Source: Spirodela intermedia
Taxonomy: Eukaryota > Streptophyta > Magnoliopsida > Alismatales > Araceae
DNA length: 64,000 nt
Direction: 5' to 3'
NCBI GenBank assembly: GCA_902729315.2
Contig: LR746280.1
Location: forward strand, 3,517,001-3,581,000
Numbering within the stretch: position 1 is the stretch's first letter; every line of letters starts with the position of its first letter. Made by a program: the position numbers and the translations under genes. The notes under the pieces are model-generated. The model did no database searches. It had not been told where the DNA came from and was given only the letters and a program-made list of their open reading frames with translations. Below are positions 48,501 to 61,377 of the stretch, one piece after another.

Positions 48501-50059
48501 AATATTTAACTCATCAGCTTTCAGAAAAAAACTGTGTTAGCATTCTCAGTTCCATTCAAGTAAAAGATACAAATCAGCTAAGATCCAGAAATAAGCTACT
48601 GAGAGAAAAAAAGAGATAATCCGTTTTCTACTCAAGCTACTGAATCAGAGGAACAGGTTCTTCAGATTGAAAGATGATACTTCTTCATCTGAGAGAATTC
48701 TGCTTTCTTGAAGACAATATTAGGGATTTAATCTGGAAATCCCGTCAACCCAAGATTACCATTTGATCCTCACCTTTATTTGTCATAAAGGCTTATACCA
48801 AATTTGATACATTCACACACATGCTTGCACCTTTTGTAGAGCAACGACACTAAAGATTAAAATATTATTATCGATAAAGAATATATTAGGGTAATGTCTG
48901 CAAGGGTCTATTTAAATTGAAGTATAACACCGTTCAATCAAAATAATATTGTTCTCTCAATCAGGGAATCTAATATAGATGAAAGTGTTAGAATATAGAG
49001 TTCAGGAATACGAAGGAATCTACTAACCTAAAACTGCAATTTAAATCAGCATCCTGGGAACGAATTCTCAGCCAACAAAAAAATTAGGAAAAGCACAATT
49101 CATCGATCAGTTTCAATAGTAAGAGATTTTATCACCCCTCTCCCTTCAAAGTCTAGTCAGGGAAACTGAGCTCCTTAGAGCTCAATATCACCGACGCATA
49201 AGGATCATTCAACTCAATGATCAGCATCAACAATTGAAAAACTATTTCTATTCCACTTTTCTCTTCAACATCTGCAGGGAAACGCCTAGAAGCTGAATTT
49301 TTTTTCCCACAGCTGCAGAAATATAACTGAGAAATCAGCTCCCAAAGATATGCAATAAAAGGCCCCACGTGCAGAAGCTACACAGCGAGAAGATTTGGAG
49401 AGCTAAGCAGAATAAGCAATCAAACCAGACAAGAAATCCTCATTCGTCCCACATCTCTAGGGGACAAAACATATGGACTAAAGCTCAAATTGGACTGGAA
49501 GGAAAGAAAGCGAGTCTTTAGTGGCGGAGCACCAATCTCGCGAAAACCAAGCCCCAATTGTCTGTTCCCAAATCGTGGAAACAGGAAACAGCAAGACCAA
49601 ACCTAGAGCCATTCGGATCCCTAGAGAGTGGCAGAAGAACAGATAATCCAGACGCACATATAACACAACCACTTGAATCAAGAAATTCTCCCCGAATTAT
49701 TCCACGACAACGAGACGTACCTCGTCCTCCGCATTGCAGTGGTGCTTGTAGATGGCGAGCAAGAACCGGCATCGATCAGCAACAGCCCGTACGTCCCCTC
49801 CTCGGTCGGTGGTGGCCAGGGCGACGGCGGCACGGTGAAGCCGCTCGAGCTCCGACCGGATGGTCTTCTGGAAGAAGAGGAATATCAGGATCGGCGACTC
49901 GACCGCCGACCTCGCCAGGCACTCCCCTGCCGGACCGGCACCCACCGGCGACGGAGGAGGTGAAGAGGCCCCAGACGACGCTGAAGAGGGGTCCACGGAG
50001 TCAAGCGGACCCTGCGGCATCAGCGCGAGCACCCCATCTCCCGTCAACGGCGTCGCCAT
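39582..50059 (-). CDS. BRUTUS/HRZ-type hemerythrin-RING E3 ubiquitin ligase
   Basis: Predicted 1247 aa (Arabidopsis BTS about 1254). Exons on the minus strand: 50059-49721, 47469-47260, 45237-45043, 44888-44521, 44175-43950, 43867-43699, 43606-42380, 42181-42001, 41756-41535, 41468-41331, 40440-40206, 40078-40019, 39869-39798, 39683-39582. All junctions are GT-AG and in frame. Three hemerythrin domains span about 55-190, 319-460 and 663-820, with ligand motifs such as [20 protein letters not shown] and [12 protein letters not shown], which bind iron. A CHY zinc finger follows ([11 protein letters not shown], about 1010), then CTCHY, a RING-H2 (CPICC...[10 protein letters not shown]...CPIC, about 1141-1183) and a zinc ribbon (CNDC...HKCGSCGS). 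The family acts in nucleus/cytosol as an iron sensor that targets iron-deficiency bHLH factors for degradation, so it represses iron uptake. The start MATPL matches BTS; an in-frame ATG 21 codons upstream is less likely. The protein stops at SYNTRVI, without the short tail I recall in BTS/HRZ1. Confidence 0.96.
42380..43606 (-). other. Large exon 7 of HRZ/BTS: linker plus third hemerythrin domain
   Basis: A 1227-nt exon. It starts in the linker ([18 protein letters not shown]), passes a Cys-rich stretch ([12 protein letters not shown], and [15 protein letters not shown], a block well conserved in BTS proteins), and contains the whole third hemerythrin domain with ligands in [22 protein letters not shown] and [16 protein letters not shown]. 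It ends at the variable linker before [13 protein letters not shown]. Confidence 0.9.
45976..46190. repeat. Tandem duplication (period about 123 nt) in HRZ/BTS intron 2
   Basis: Copy 1 (45976-46067) and copy 2 (46099-46190) share ACTGCAGT(C/T)TCC, then GATAAT, then GTGGAAAAAGGAAAC and ACTTGC(T/A)ATAAGGAG(A/C)GAT. They are diverged by scattered changes, so the event is not recent. Confidence 0.8.
46201..47101. repeat. Dispersed 24-bp repeat pair in HRZ/BTS intron 2
   Basis: GCCAACAGAAAACTGGCAG continues in both copies to a total of about 24 bp, at 46201 and 47077, in direct orientation about 876 bp apart. It may be the edges of an inserted or duplicated element lying between. Confidence 0.65.
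47470..49720 (-). other. HRZ/BTS intron 1 (about 2.25 kb)
   Basis: This large first intron separates the GC-rich first exon from AT-rich downstream exons. No gene or clear transposon protein was found inside; a minus-strand frame at 49153-49368 has no recognisable domain. Confidence 0.7.
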
Positions 50060-51240
50060 CGCGGGCCGCCGGCCCTCCTTCTCAGGCCTCCTCCCGCCGC
50101 CGAGAGCCTCCTCCCCTTCCACCGGCGCTCCTTCCTCCGCCCTGCACCGCCAGCCAATGCCGTGGAGCTTCTTCTCCCTCCCCCGCTATGCCTCCTCTCT
50201 TCTCTCTCTCACTGCCCTGTCTTCCTCTATCCATCCCCCCCTCCTTTCTCTCTCCTCTGCCCCTTCCCTTGAAGAATTTCCTCAAATTTTCAATTAGCAA
50301 CGGGCGTTGACAGACGTACTAGTCACCGCCGGTGGATACGTGGATTGATGGAGATGTGTACACGTCACCCGGCCCGGTCTCCCCTTTCATCTCCGGCGCG
50401 CCCTTTCTCCACGTACCCACCTCCTTCAAAAATAAAAAAAATACAAGCAGGCACGAACCAAACCGACAACGCCACCTCTCCGGGTATAGGGGGTAAAACC
50501 GTAACTATGGTGAGGGGGTGGGGGGCCATTTCATCACACACGGAAACGGCACGACTGGAGGCGGCCTACCACGGGCCGGCACATGGCGGCGCATTCCGGC
50601 ACGCGCCCGTCCCGATCTGACGTCGACTTAACGGCGTCCGAGTCATCGCGACGGACGATTAGTAAGAACTCCACCAGAAGCCGAGCCATCATCAAACTGA
50701 GACGTTTGGGGTTGGGCCGGGCGGGGCCGGGCGGGGCCGGGCCAGGCCGGGCCGAGTTTTGGGCCCTGCCGTTCCCAGGCGATCCCCACGGGCGCACCTC
50801 TAAATGGGTCTCTTGTTCTCTCTCGTTTCAAGCGTATTACCCCCTTAAAACCGAGAAGAGAGGGAGAGGTAATTCTGTTGTTCTGAGCTTGGCCCAATTC
50901 AGTCTGGCCCGGCCCATTGGCGGCGCCAGCGTTTCTCCTTTTCTTTGAGGATTAAGATGAATAGTAGTTGTCAAACTGACGACCACATAATAGAAGGCTG
51001 TTGGAGGTCGAGTCAGAGAACACGGAGTGACCGCCCCCGCCCCTCCTCTCTCTGCCACGGTCCCACCCACAGCCCAGCTTCCCGGTTCATCGATTAGTCA
51101 CCCAAGGAAGGGGCCGTGGTCCGCGCCAGATGTCAACCCCCACAGGAGTCAGACGTTGACGAGAGGCGCGGCCCAGGGCGGTTGTTTGACCCCACTGCCA
51201 GGAGAGAGGAGTAGAACGGAAATAGGATAATTAAGGTTCT
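50060..51240. promoter_or_regulatory. GC-rich HRZ/BTS promoter and 5' leader
   Basis: Upstream of the HRZ/BTS start, GC content stays high for about 1.1 kb and then drops to AT-rich DNA near 51.2 kb. It contains a GGGCC-rich repeat at 50707-50754 and several TGGGCC/GGCCCA motifs (50757-50765, 50891-50918), which resemble plant site II-type promoter elements. Iron-response elements were not identified. Confidence 0.45.
50707..50754. repeat. GGGCC-rich short tandem repeat
   Basis: GGGCCGGGCGGGGCCGGGCG is repeated and then degrades to GGGCCAGGCCGGGCC. It has four or more G runs on each strand, so quadruplex formation is possible. Confidence 0.8.
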
Positions 51241-54200
51241 TTAAATGCTATAAATTAATGATTTTGAGGTCCAAAAACGAGCACGAGCACAAGCAGATGG
51301 GATTGCCAGAACATATCTGCATCTCGGCTGAGATTCTGGGGGAGCTCGGCAAGCCGGACGGATCAAAACGACGGGCGTGGCAGCGTTGACTATCGCACGC
51401 ATCAACGTGTGGTCGACATCTTTGATGGGTTCTTGACTTGAATAAAGGGGTGGGTTCGGACTAATAAGAGTAAACGGATGGTCTGACCCTGGAGAGAATG
51501 GAGGCCTGCCGCCTTTAGAAGAATTTTTCTGGTCAGATTGATGAAATGAGCACATTGGGGCACCTGCCCCCCTTGCGGATATGAGGATAAGGTACTAGAT
51601 GTATGAGTGTTGACTCCGATTTTAACTCATGGGTCAATACCTTTGGACTGACATAAGCCAAACCTCAATTTGCAAGGAATACAATGTGTGAAAAATAAAA
51701 AGCCCAAACCAAAAGGGTGCGTTTACATCTGCAATATTTTAGACGATATGTTGTTTTATTTTTAAAGTTCAATAAATTCTCATTGTACAAATTTCATTTG
51801 CAATATGTTGGAGATAATGTTGTGGAACAATAACACAAAACCTAAGAAAGTAGAACGGCCCATTGATCAGAAAAGGGAATCATTATAAGTTCATAGATTG
51901 CATCACTCAACTCATCAACAAGGTAGCTAGGTAGCAACTAATTTTGTAGCTCATCTTGTTGAGCAATGTGGCACAATGTGCTTCTTGTTCTTCATGTTTT
52001 CAACTCAATGTGCCTTATCCTTCTAGGTAGCTATTAAAGTGTTGACTTTAAGAAGGCTGCAAGATGAACCAAGAGAGGGCAAGACAAACCATCATACTGT
52101 TGCATTGGTCTTTTCTTCAAATTACTCTTTGATTGTCTCCTTTTCAATCTGAATTATGAAACTTGGACCACTCTAGTCTTTAAGGATCTGGGCCTTGTGT
52201 TATGCTAAGTCAATATGGTATAATGATTGAACATAAAGGTTTTATTCATGTAAACTCCACTAAATTTCACAACTCTAAGCAATCAAATGTCTTCTTATAA
52301 TACTTCTTCCATATCCACAACTCTAGGGGGGCTAAGCAAATTATAACCTAAATAATCTCTTCAATGTTCACACCACTTGGTTGGGCAAATATTATAATTG
52401 CTTGACAAAAAGTTTATGTGTGACTTTTCTAAAGTTAAAAAAATATTATGCTGATATTTTTCTAATCTCTCATGACAAGTATGATAAAATAAAATTATCA
52501 TTTTATCCTTACAACTATTCTTTCATCTTCAAAACTATAGTCTTCAAAATCCAATACATGGCTCACTTCTTTTGAGCCTTTTCTTTTGTACTTGGAGTTT
52601 AACAATCTACTCCATGTGACTTGAGGAGGCTTCATAAGGTTGAGAAATAAACCAAGACAGGAGTGCAAGTAAGTTTTTTTGATAAGTTTTATCTAATATT
52701 AACTTTCCTCTTTAGTTAGTACCAACCAATCAAGTTAACCCACCATGTCAACTTAAAAGTGTAACATAAGAAGCAAAGAATTATATTAGTTTGTCCCACC
52801 AAGCCTACTCCTCTCTCCATACACATCATCTGTAGGCTTCACCAACCCTTGCTACTATAAGTTACTAAACCTCAAGTGTTTAGCTATGTTAAATTGTAGT
52901 TACACATATGGTTGACTCAGCTATTCTACAAACACTTATTTAGATCAATGGCTCTATGTAGTCAAACTATGATAGTATCCAACAAATGTCTTATAATTTG
53001 ACACCTCGTAGCCAAGCTGAATATGTCAAGTACTTAAATAAAATCTGTTACATTGCTTCTTTCAGCCTAGAGATGTATCTACTTCTTGTTTAGCAATTTT
53101 CAACCTTCAAGACTGATATGAGTAAATTTCATGTGTAAAGGATTTACTATTAAGTGTTCACTAATTTTTTTCATAGTACAACAATCTCCTCAAGTTCTAT
53201 GCTTGGAACATTCAAAATGCAACTTTGAATAGCTGTTTCAATGGTTACTTACGAGCCACCTAATGGCTAGTTTCTAATGTTATGTAACTTTTCACTTTTC
53301 TTCATTTTTAATGCAATGCTAATGTTTACTACACATCAGCATGCTAGACACTAGGTAACTTAACTATTGTGTTAATTCATTTCTTACAAGGAAATAAAAA
53401 TAAATTTTCTATAAACTTTTCTAAGGTAAGAGTATAATATCACCAATCTATTAGAGGTAATGAAAATGGGCTTTTAATATAAAATTACCATTAACCTTTA
53501 TGTAATATATTGTTCAAATGAAAAAAAAGCTGATGAAGAGAAACTTTCTTACCAAATGAGTTGACTCAACCATAGATCAACTAATTAAACATGGAAAAGA
53601 GAAATATTAATTATAGTGATATTTGATAAATACTAAAATTCACAATAAATGCAGGAAAATTTTCAAATAATTGTAGGCATCATAAATGGAATCTTATGAC
53701 AACTAGTTTCAATATACTTTCTTAATTGCCTCTGCATCAAGAAACCTATAATCTGGTTTCAGTATACTTTCACCAAAAAGATTTCTCTTAAAAAAGGATG
53801 ATACATTTTAGGCAACTACTCATTTTTATTTCCATCATTTACATAATCTGGTTATTTGATTAAATGTAGAAAAAATGTGAGGTTTCCTTTTTAGAGTTTT
53901 GATTTGATTTCTAATTTGCTATTGAATGTCTACTTTTTTGGCTAAGATTTCTTCCATTTTATCATTTTTGAAATAGTCAATTGATTCATCTAATGAAGAA
54001 GAAAAACAGAACGTGAGTTGAATAATACATTGAATAAGAAATTTCTAGCAAAAAGATAATCCCTTGTTCTAAATATGGTTGAGAATAGAATAAAATTAAG
54101 TAGTGATGAAAATATCACTTATTTGGAACTCACCATACCATAGAAAAATAGAAACTTATATCCCAAATTCAATCAAGGATCATTTAATAACATGTGCAAA

Positions 54201-55260
54201 TGCCAAAAGTAAAAAAAAAACTAGATTTGATTTGGATAGAGAGAAACATGGATACAAGATTGAGAGGAAATTCTTTAAGTAAAAATAAAATTGAAACAAT
54301 CTTTCTTATAGTTAAAAATTGATTTCCTTCAACTATTTTGCAAGAATGAGAATAAGACGAAGGGTAGATGCTCTAAAAACAAGGATAACTTGTTTACGAA
54401 TACGAGGACTAGCAGCAAGAGGAATTGAATAGAGAAACTTTTGTTTTTATATTATTAGGTTTGTGTCTTTATATTGAAAGATAATAATAGAATAGAACTA
54501 ATAATCATAAATATGTTATTTGTACACTAATACTTAGATGAAGATCTAAATTGTGAGATATAATATGTTTGTTTTTTTGTAAAGATGATAAAGTCAGAAA
54601 AAGAATAAAATAAATTATTTTATAAAGAAAAATTAATACCAATTCTATGTTGGTCAACCAATGAGTTGACTTTGGTGAGTATACCTGATGAGGCAACATA
54701 ACTATCATAAGAGTCAAACTTGAGGAAAGATAAACAAATCATTAAATTTTCATTATTTGAACCCAACAATTAGGTCAAACATAGGAGAGAGAAAAATGAA
54801 GATTGTCTCTAAGATTTGACACATCAAAATGCCAAAATGTAGCAACAAGTGCTAGAGAATCTTGACTATTTGAAATTTACCCTAACATGTTGAAGTATTA
54901 GAATCTATCAAATAATTTCCCAATGAGACATGTAGAATAACTTGGTCAAAAGCTAGTGAATCAAATAAGCTGGCTATATAGAAAGCTTGTTAAAAGGGTT
55001 GATCTACAATCTATTTGATGGAATAAATCTTAGTAATTTGAATTCAAATAGTCCAACTTTTAGGTTCTATGAATAACCCAATTCAAGACCTTCTCAACAA
55101 GACCTCAATGCCACATCAAGTTGATCTAATCATATGGCAATTGAACATTCTCTTCCTAGCGTAAATCTAATAATGTCCCAAGCCACCTTAAGTATCTAAA
55201 AGCCATTGAATCATAGAGATACTTTAACTAGCTACAATATTTATTTGTGAGTATCTAATT
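51241..55260. other. AT-rich intergenic stretch, no gene supported
   Basis: Short frames (51241-51555, 52381-52575, 54505-54717) have no recognisable content. Repeated words such as AATGAGTTGACT (about 53564 and 54660) hint at old repeat families. Confidence 0.4.
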
Positions 55261-55271
55261 ACTAGGGACTT

Positions 55272-55323
55272 TTGGTAAAAGGGAAAAGGAAGCTAGTTTG
55301 GTAAAAGGGAAAAGGAATCTAGT
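55272..55323. repeat. 26-bp tandem duplication
   Basis: TTGGTAAAAGGGAAAAGGAA plus GCTAGT, then the same unit with TCTAGT: two adjacent copies (55272-55297 and 55298-55323) differing at one or two bases. Confidence 0.9.
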
Positions 55324-55619
55324 GTTAGATTTTCTAATTTGGTAAATATAAGCTATTGTTCTCTCATAGAAAACACTGAAAACTAAGGGTAAGAATGCTT
55401 CGTAAATAGACATAAGCCTGGAAAGGTCAAACCACTATAGTAGAGAGTGCCCCTTATTGATTATTTAATAGTGTGCCAACCTAGTTAATTCACCAAGCTA
55501 GTCAAGCTAATGTGTGTCAACTTGTATTTCACCCCACTTAGTTCAAGTTAGAAAAATTGTTAAAAATTCCAAGAAAAGTGAATAAATTTTTAATAATCAA
55601 TTTATCACCCTTCCCCTTA

Positions 55620-55860
55620 CACTCTATATAGCCTACCCTTGAACCAAAATATTAATAGAATTTGTGACAAAGTATTTTAGAACAAAGGGAGTTATTTCTC
55701 CAAGAATTTTCACCCAATTTTCCTGAAAACTCAGATCCATTACTATCTGAAAATAAGTAGATCTTGCTATAATTTATCTAAATAAGTTGACTACATGCAT
55801 TATGATATGAATGAAAAGAGTACATATTTAGAGAGTAATTATCAATTGTTGGCCTCTAAA
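55620..55860 (-). mobile_element. Possible retroelement integrase trace
   Basis: Minus-strand frames give LFSDSNGSEFSGKLGENSW in one frame (compare copia RSDNGxEF, or gypsy SDRGSxF) and QENWVKILGEITPF in the next. The match is short and degraded; copia and gypsy cannot be told apart. Weak. Confidence 0.3.
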
Positions 55861-58740
55861 TAGTTGGGAAGCCCAAGAGGTGGTCCAACAAATAAGCTCA
55901 TTTGAACTAGTAGCTATCTAAGATTCCATTATTTTGATGAGAAACAAAAAATTCTCTAATATGCAATTATTTTGATAATGTAATATTGATATATTACCTT
56001 TGTGTATTTACCAACATCAAAAAGTGGAAAGCTCCAAATGAAAACTTAGTCACAACAAATGTCTTTCAAGGTTATTAGTTAGGTTTTAAAAAATTACTTT
56101 TAAGTAGACTTTATCCTCATTATTGTATAGCATTTTCTCTTCAAAAAAAATTTAAAATTTCTAAATAAGAGAGCACCAAAATCTTAGCAAGAAATTTTTG
56201 AAAAACTATTATGAAGTTTAGAGAGATGTTAAAATCAAAGTCAGTAAACTCTATATGGTTGCATCAGATGATCAATTAAGGGAGGCACATGACTTATTTT
56301 TTTCAGCCCTTCTGTATTATCACACTCTCCAAAAATACCTTTTTTAGGTTACATTATCTATGGAGAGGTTACATTTGTGTCAACTTGACTATTATCTATG
56401 GAGAGGTTACATTCATGGCTCTAATAGTTTAAATATGCCTCAACACTCTGCATTTTCAACTCTAGGTGGCCAAACACTAAAGGTTCATATCTTTATTAAG
56501 ACTAAGTGTCCATAAGAAATTTTTGCTATTTATATCCCTCAACCACTATAAACTAAAGGGGAGCTAAATTGCACTTTAAATTTATATAACTCATCTGCAA
56601 CATGGTTTTTTAGCATAGAGTTGAAAGTTAGTTTTTAAGTTTTAACACCTTAAAAGATTATCAATGAAAAGTTCACTTGTCATTACTACGATGTAAATTT
56701 TTTATAAAACTTGACGTATCAATTGAGCCTTTTGTGCTTCCTTGGTAACTAATACTCACTTCTCTTTTCTCCCATCTTTCAAGTTACAATTCTCTTATTT
56801 ATAAAGCTTTTTCTAATTCATCAATTTAAACAATCATGAAAGCCATATTTCACTTGATTTTTATACTAACATTGGAAAATTGATTGGATAAATATTAATT
56901 AATTAATATATTTTAGTTCCCTTTTATAGTTTTAAACTACTAGAGATTTTTCAAAAAATACAATATGGTCCCAATATATGGTTGTTGCATTATTTTACAA
57001 TACTCAGATATATATTTTTAAGTTGGTTTCATATGCAACAATGTGGATGACATGTGAGTCTCAAAAAATATGTTATCAAAATATTATTTTTTGAAAGGTA
57101 AAACTAAAATACTTAGATATTTGACACAATAGAAGTTATAGAAGGACATAAATCAGAATTTGTATCCACAAGGTACTAAAATAGAAGTAAAAAAAAATAG
57201 AAAGTTGGACCTTTAATCCATAAGGAACAAAAATTTTAATCACTAAATCCATGAGGATCAATTTAGATTATCCTTGAATCCAAAAGAACTACAAAAATGC
57301 CCATAAATCGACAAGTACTAAGAAATCTTAGAGTGATAAATTTGCCTTATACATCATCTCCTAGAATTACAAGTGTTAGATTTTAAATGATCTATAACAT
57401 TGTTGTGACCTCCAAGAAAATTGGATTAGTTATGAAAAAAAATTAAAAATTAATTAACAAGAAAGTAGTTACTAAGATTGAGAATCCAGTGCATTATTCA
57501 CACAATTTATTCAAGCTAAATCTGATTTTGGTCCTTCCCATATTTGTAACTTATATTGTCTATTTTCAGACCTTATAGGTTACCAATACTAGGAATTTTC
57601 TTTTTTATTGATTGGTGTTATACATCAATATGTGACTTCATATATCCACTTATATTGTTTTTCAAGATCTATCTATTGGTCTGTACAACTTTACATGCCT
57701 AGATCACCATGTAAATTCAACGTGCTAACATATTCTGCTTCACATACTATGTTATCACTAAATGAAATTTTCATATATTTAAATATATATATTTTTAATT
57801 TGTATGGACTATGATTGAGTTTGATACTTGTATTTTTTAGTGTGAATTCTATATAATTTGCTACTATATTCCAAATGATATGCTTTTATATAATTCTATC
57901 AAGCGTTGAAGTATTATAAATTGATATACTAAGTACACTCTTGGGTTCCAAGCATGTGGTGTGCACCATAATTTGCATGTATTTAAATATTATATTTGAC
58001 GAACTTTATTAGTGTGAAATATGAGCTTGATAGACACCATTATTTCATGAGATAATAATTATTACACCATTATTTTGATGTTAATTCTTCGTTATTTTAC
58101 ATTGCCACTTCCCAAACACTAAAATATTACTTTGTATATCATGGCATTTTACAATGAAACATAGATTAAAACATCAATCTTGATATATTTTGTGATTGTA
58201 TGATACAAATATTCTAAATCCTCAACTTTTATGTATTGAATTAATTTATAATGGGATTTGTGATATTTTAACCTATTATACTTAATATTCTTTAACCTAT
58301 TTTAACCTATTAGCCCTTGTATATTTGCTTGTACTAGGTATTATGCTTGATCTGTTATGCCATTATGTGATGTAACCACTCATGTACTGCACTATCAAAC
58401 TATTCCTCACTGCCAATTCATTGATGAAAATATGAGCCTTTGCGTATTGCACTATTTATGCAGTACATTTTTTCTTCTTGTGTCTTTATTCTATTCTTAT
58501 TATAAGTAATGATATATTATCTATTTGAGAGTACATCCCGTTCAAAATTTTATTAATTATCCCAGAATTTACATCATACATTTTTAAAAGTTACTAGCCA
58601 CTAATACAATAAATAATTTCCTTACCAAAGACAACATGAAATGATCTTTTTTCTATGGTAAGCGTTTTTTGCCTTCAGCAATTAAGGATTTCAAAACTAA
58701 TCATTTGTGTTTATGCAATTTTTTTACCTTGTTTGAGTTG
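55861..58740. other. AT-rich intergenic stretch, no gene supported
   Basis: No coding signal. It contains an exact 23-bp direct repeat at 56353-56375 and 56391-56413 (period 38), and repeated TTTAACCTATT words around 58267-58313. Confidence 0.4.
56353..56413. repeat. Exact 23-bp direct repeat, period 38
   Basis: ATTATCTATGGAGAGGTTAC plus ATT occurs twice with a 15-nt spacer. A local slip or duplication. Confidence 0.9.
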
Positions 58741-58749
58741 ATTGTTTTT

Positions 58750-59610
58750 TTTTAGTTGAATGCTTGCCCAGAAAGGAGGTCCAACATGGCAACTTCAAAC
58801 ACAGAGCATCGAGAGATGATGTGATGCCCCAAACTTGGTAGATCCATGGGCAGAACCCCACCACATGCATGAGGTCGGGCAGTGATCCATGCAGTGTGCG
58901 GTGTCACTGCAGCATGGAACACGAGGCATAATGAGGACCACACCACTCTAAAAATTGCAAGCAAAGCGTGTACGGGCGGCGGACACTCGTCTACGTGTAG
59001 CATGACATTGACATAGCATGACATGTGCAAGAATGTGCAGGGCGTGTGCACGTATGTGCACAGCACAAGCAGAGGGCCTCTACAGCATGGAGTAGGTTCG
59101 GAAAAGTGTCCAACGAACCCTGGAGGATGTTTGGTGTGATTTGGCACCATAGTAGAAAGACTTGGGACGGCGCAGCATAGACGGGCATGTATGACTGGTG
59201 TGTGGAGGTGCGCATAGCCAGGCGACATGCGATAACCGGTGTGTGCGCGCAAAGTGCGGGCAGTTACATATAGGAAGCATGAAGCAGACACATGTGGTGC
59301 GCAAGCAGCTACGCTGATTGACAAGTGGCTGATGTGCACATGGGGTGAGGTGCGCGATGTGGGGGAGACCAGGCCAAGACAGGGATAATAGTTGGGCTGT
59401 AAATCTCACCGTGGGCACCATTGTCTGGCTAAGAAGGGTGGCACCTCTCCAGGGGAGACAACCGCCCCTCCGCCTACTAAGGAAACCGCTTGTTAGGAAA
59501 GGGGGAGAGTGCAAGCTGGTGGGACAAATCGTTGAAGACCTTGCGGCGCTCGTGAAGGTGACCGAGGTTGGCATAAGGGGTAGAGAGCAAGGTACACTAC
59601 CCTAAACTTG
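58750..59610. mobile_element. GC-rich island, possible LTR-type repeat fragment
   Basis: About 0.85 kb with much higher GC than either side, rich in CA/GCA words. Overlapping frames are open on the minus strand (for example 195 codons at 58752-59339) but look compositional (Cys, His, Pro-rich, no domain). The start GTGATGCCCCAAACTTGG resembles the GTGACGTCCC-type start of some plant gypsy-class LTRs. Family and edges are not established. Confidence 0.3.
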
Positions 59611-61377
59611 CTCCAGATGGTTTAGACCGGTTTTCAATTATATCAAAGGATACAGAACTGTTTAAATGTTTTTTACTTCGTGTGCACAAAATCATGATTC
59701 TAACGAATACTGGCACATGCAACACTGCAACGTTAATTTTGACAAAAATTAATGAGTAAAGAAATTCGAAAAATTAACCATTTTCTAGTTGCCAAAGGGA
59801 GAAATTTTGGAGAAGCTACTTTGGAATTTCATATTTCAAAGGAACATTTTTAACCCAATTGCTCAACATGTTGCAATTATATTACTTTGAGGCTCCAAGA
59901 GAATTGAAAGTCCAACCATTACAAGAACTTTCATGTAAATTTAACTTATATTTGCTTAAGATTTTTTTTTTTAGAATGGAGAAACCAACTCATTCTAGTT
60001 CACTTTAAGAGTCTAGGGTGGTAGAAGATGACCCATTTTATATTAGACTGAACAATATACATCTTTGTGCTTCGCACATGATTTAATCTTTCAAAGAAAT
60101 TTCAAATTAGTCTCAGATGCCCTAAAAAGCTAGACATTTTATTGGTCTTTAGCATCTACCAATGAAACAAGGATTCCACTAATGGTTGTTCATTGTGACA
60201 AAGAAGATGAGAATGAATTTTGAAGGCCTTTAAGTTTTCTACAGAAACGATGAATAAACGAATTCTTATGCTATAAATATTTGTCAAGATTAGAAATGAA
60301 GCTCTTACTAAGGTAGATAGCATTAGATCGTGCATATTTGAAAATGTTCGAAATAATTGTATCCAGAAGTTGACAAATTAAACCTATTAGAATTGATTAT
60401 TTCAGAGTTCTAAGTATATTTAAATTGCATCAATTTGGCCAATTGTTTTCATAAATTAGACATGAGATTTAATATAAGCTCTTATTTTATATAACATTAC
60501 AACAAAATAATTAATTACATGGATCTTTAAGGTACGAGGGAAATTAAAAAAACTTGTAATAGCAATAATCTTTCTGTTTCTTATCAAAAAGTCAACTACT
60601 TGCACAACTCACCAAGTCGCCTAGTTATTGTTGTTGTGTATTCTGAATAGATTAGCTCAGCAAGAAGACTCTTCAGAATTCTTTTCGACCAGAGGGAAAG
60701 CAAAAGATCAGCAAACTTTTTGCGAACTGCATCTTTCCCCCCTTCAGATTATTTAAGCTGTCAAAAACATGATACAAGGACTCAAAACATTTTTTCGATC
60801 ACCAAGTTATTCAGTACCTTTTGGTTTTGAGCAATTCACCTGCCCTCCTGCAGTGGAAGGTCAAGTCCTCTGTTCGCAGCAACTTCCTGATAGAGGTAGT
60901 AAGTAGAACTGATGTGAGACTCCCCCCTTTGGCAGACACCATTTCCCCCAAATTCCTCTTGCTTCAAAAAGCTTGGCTCAACAATGGAATGCTTCCCCAT
61001 GGTGAGGCAAGGAGAGTATTCCTGGAGCGGGCCATGCCTCCTGATGAATGTGGAGGAAAGCCCTTTCCAACCATCATAAAGCAGGGCGTATATATAATCA
61101 ATCCAGTGAGAATGGAAACCCACTAGGCAAACATAATATTCATCTGCATGAGGAGGAGAATGCTGCCTCCGAGCCATAACCGTACTCTTCAGCCAAGCAA
61201 GAACACACTCAAAAAGCAGAGAGAGATCCGGTGTTTCTCAGGGAGGGAGGTTGCTTATTTGAAAAGGCGAAGCTCCTTGGACAGAGAATCGAGATGGGTT
61301 AGGGAGAAAGGATGGCTGCCAGCAGACAATCTGCTCCCTGAGGAGAATCGGGCTGGGAAGAGAGGAGGATATAAATC
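59611..61377. other. Intergenic stretch and probable mS35 3' UTR/terminator side
   Basis: 59.6-60.6 kb is AT-rich without genes. 60.65-61.38 kb has more balanced composition and may include the 3' UTR of the ribosomal protein gene. Antiparallel frames at 60821-61126 (+) and 60836-61177 (-) have no recognisable domain. Confidence 0.35.

Noticed and set aside
49558-50310. A 250-codon plus-strand frame
   Set aside because: Antisense to HRZ/BTS exon 1 and its GC-rich leader; peptide is Pro/Arg/Ser low-complexity.
58752-59574. 195- and 164-codon minus-strand frames
   Set aside because: Overlapping frames in one GC-rich island, Cys/His/Pro-rich with no domain; more likely repeat-derived.
60821-61177. 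Antiparallel frames of 101 and 113 codons
   Set aside because: Complementary frames over the same DNA near the mS35 3' end, neither with recognisable content.
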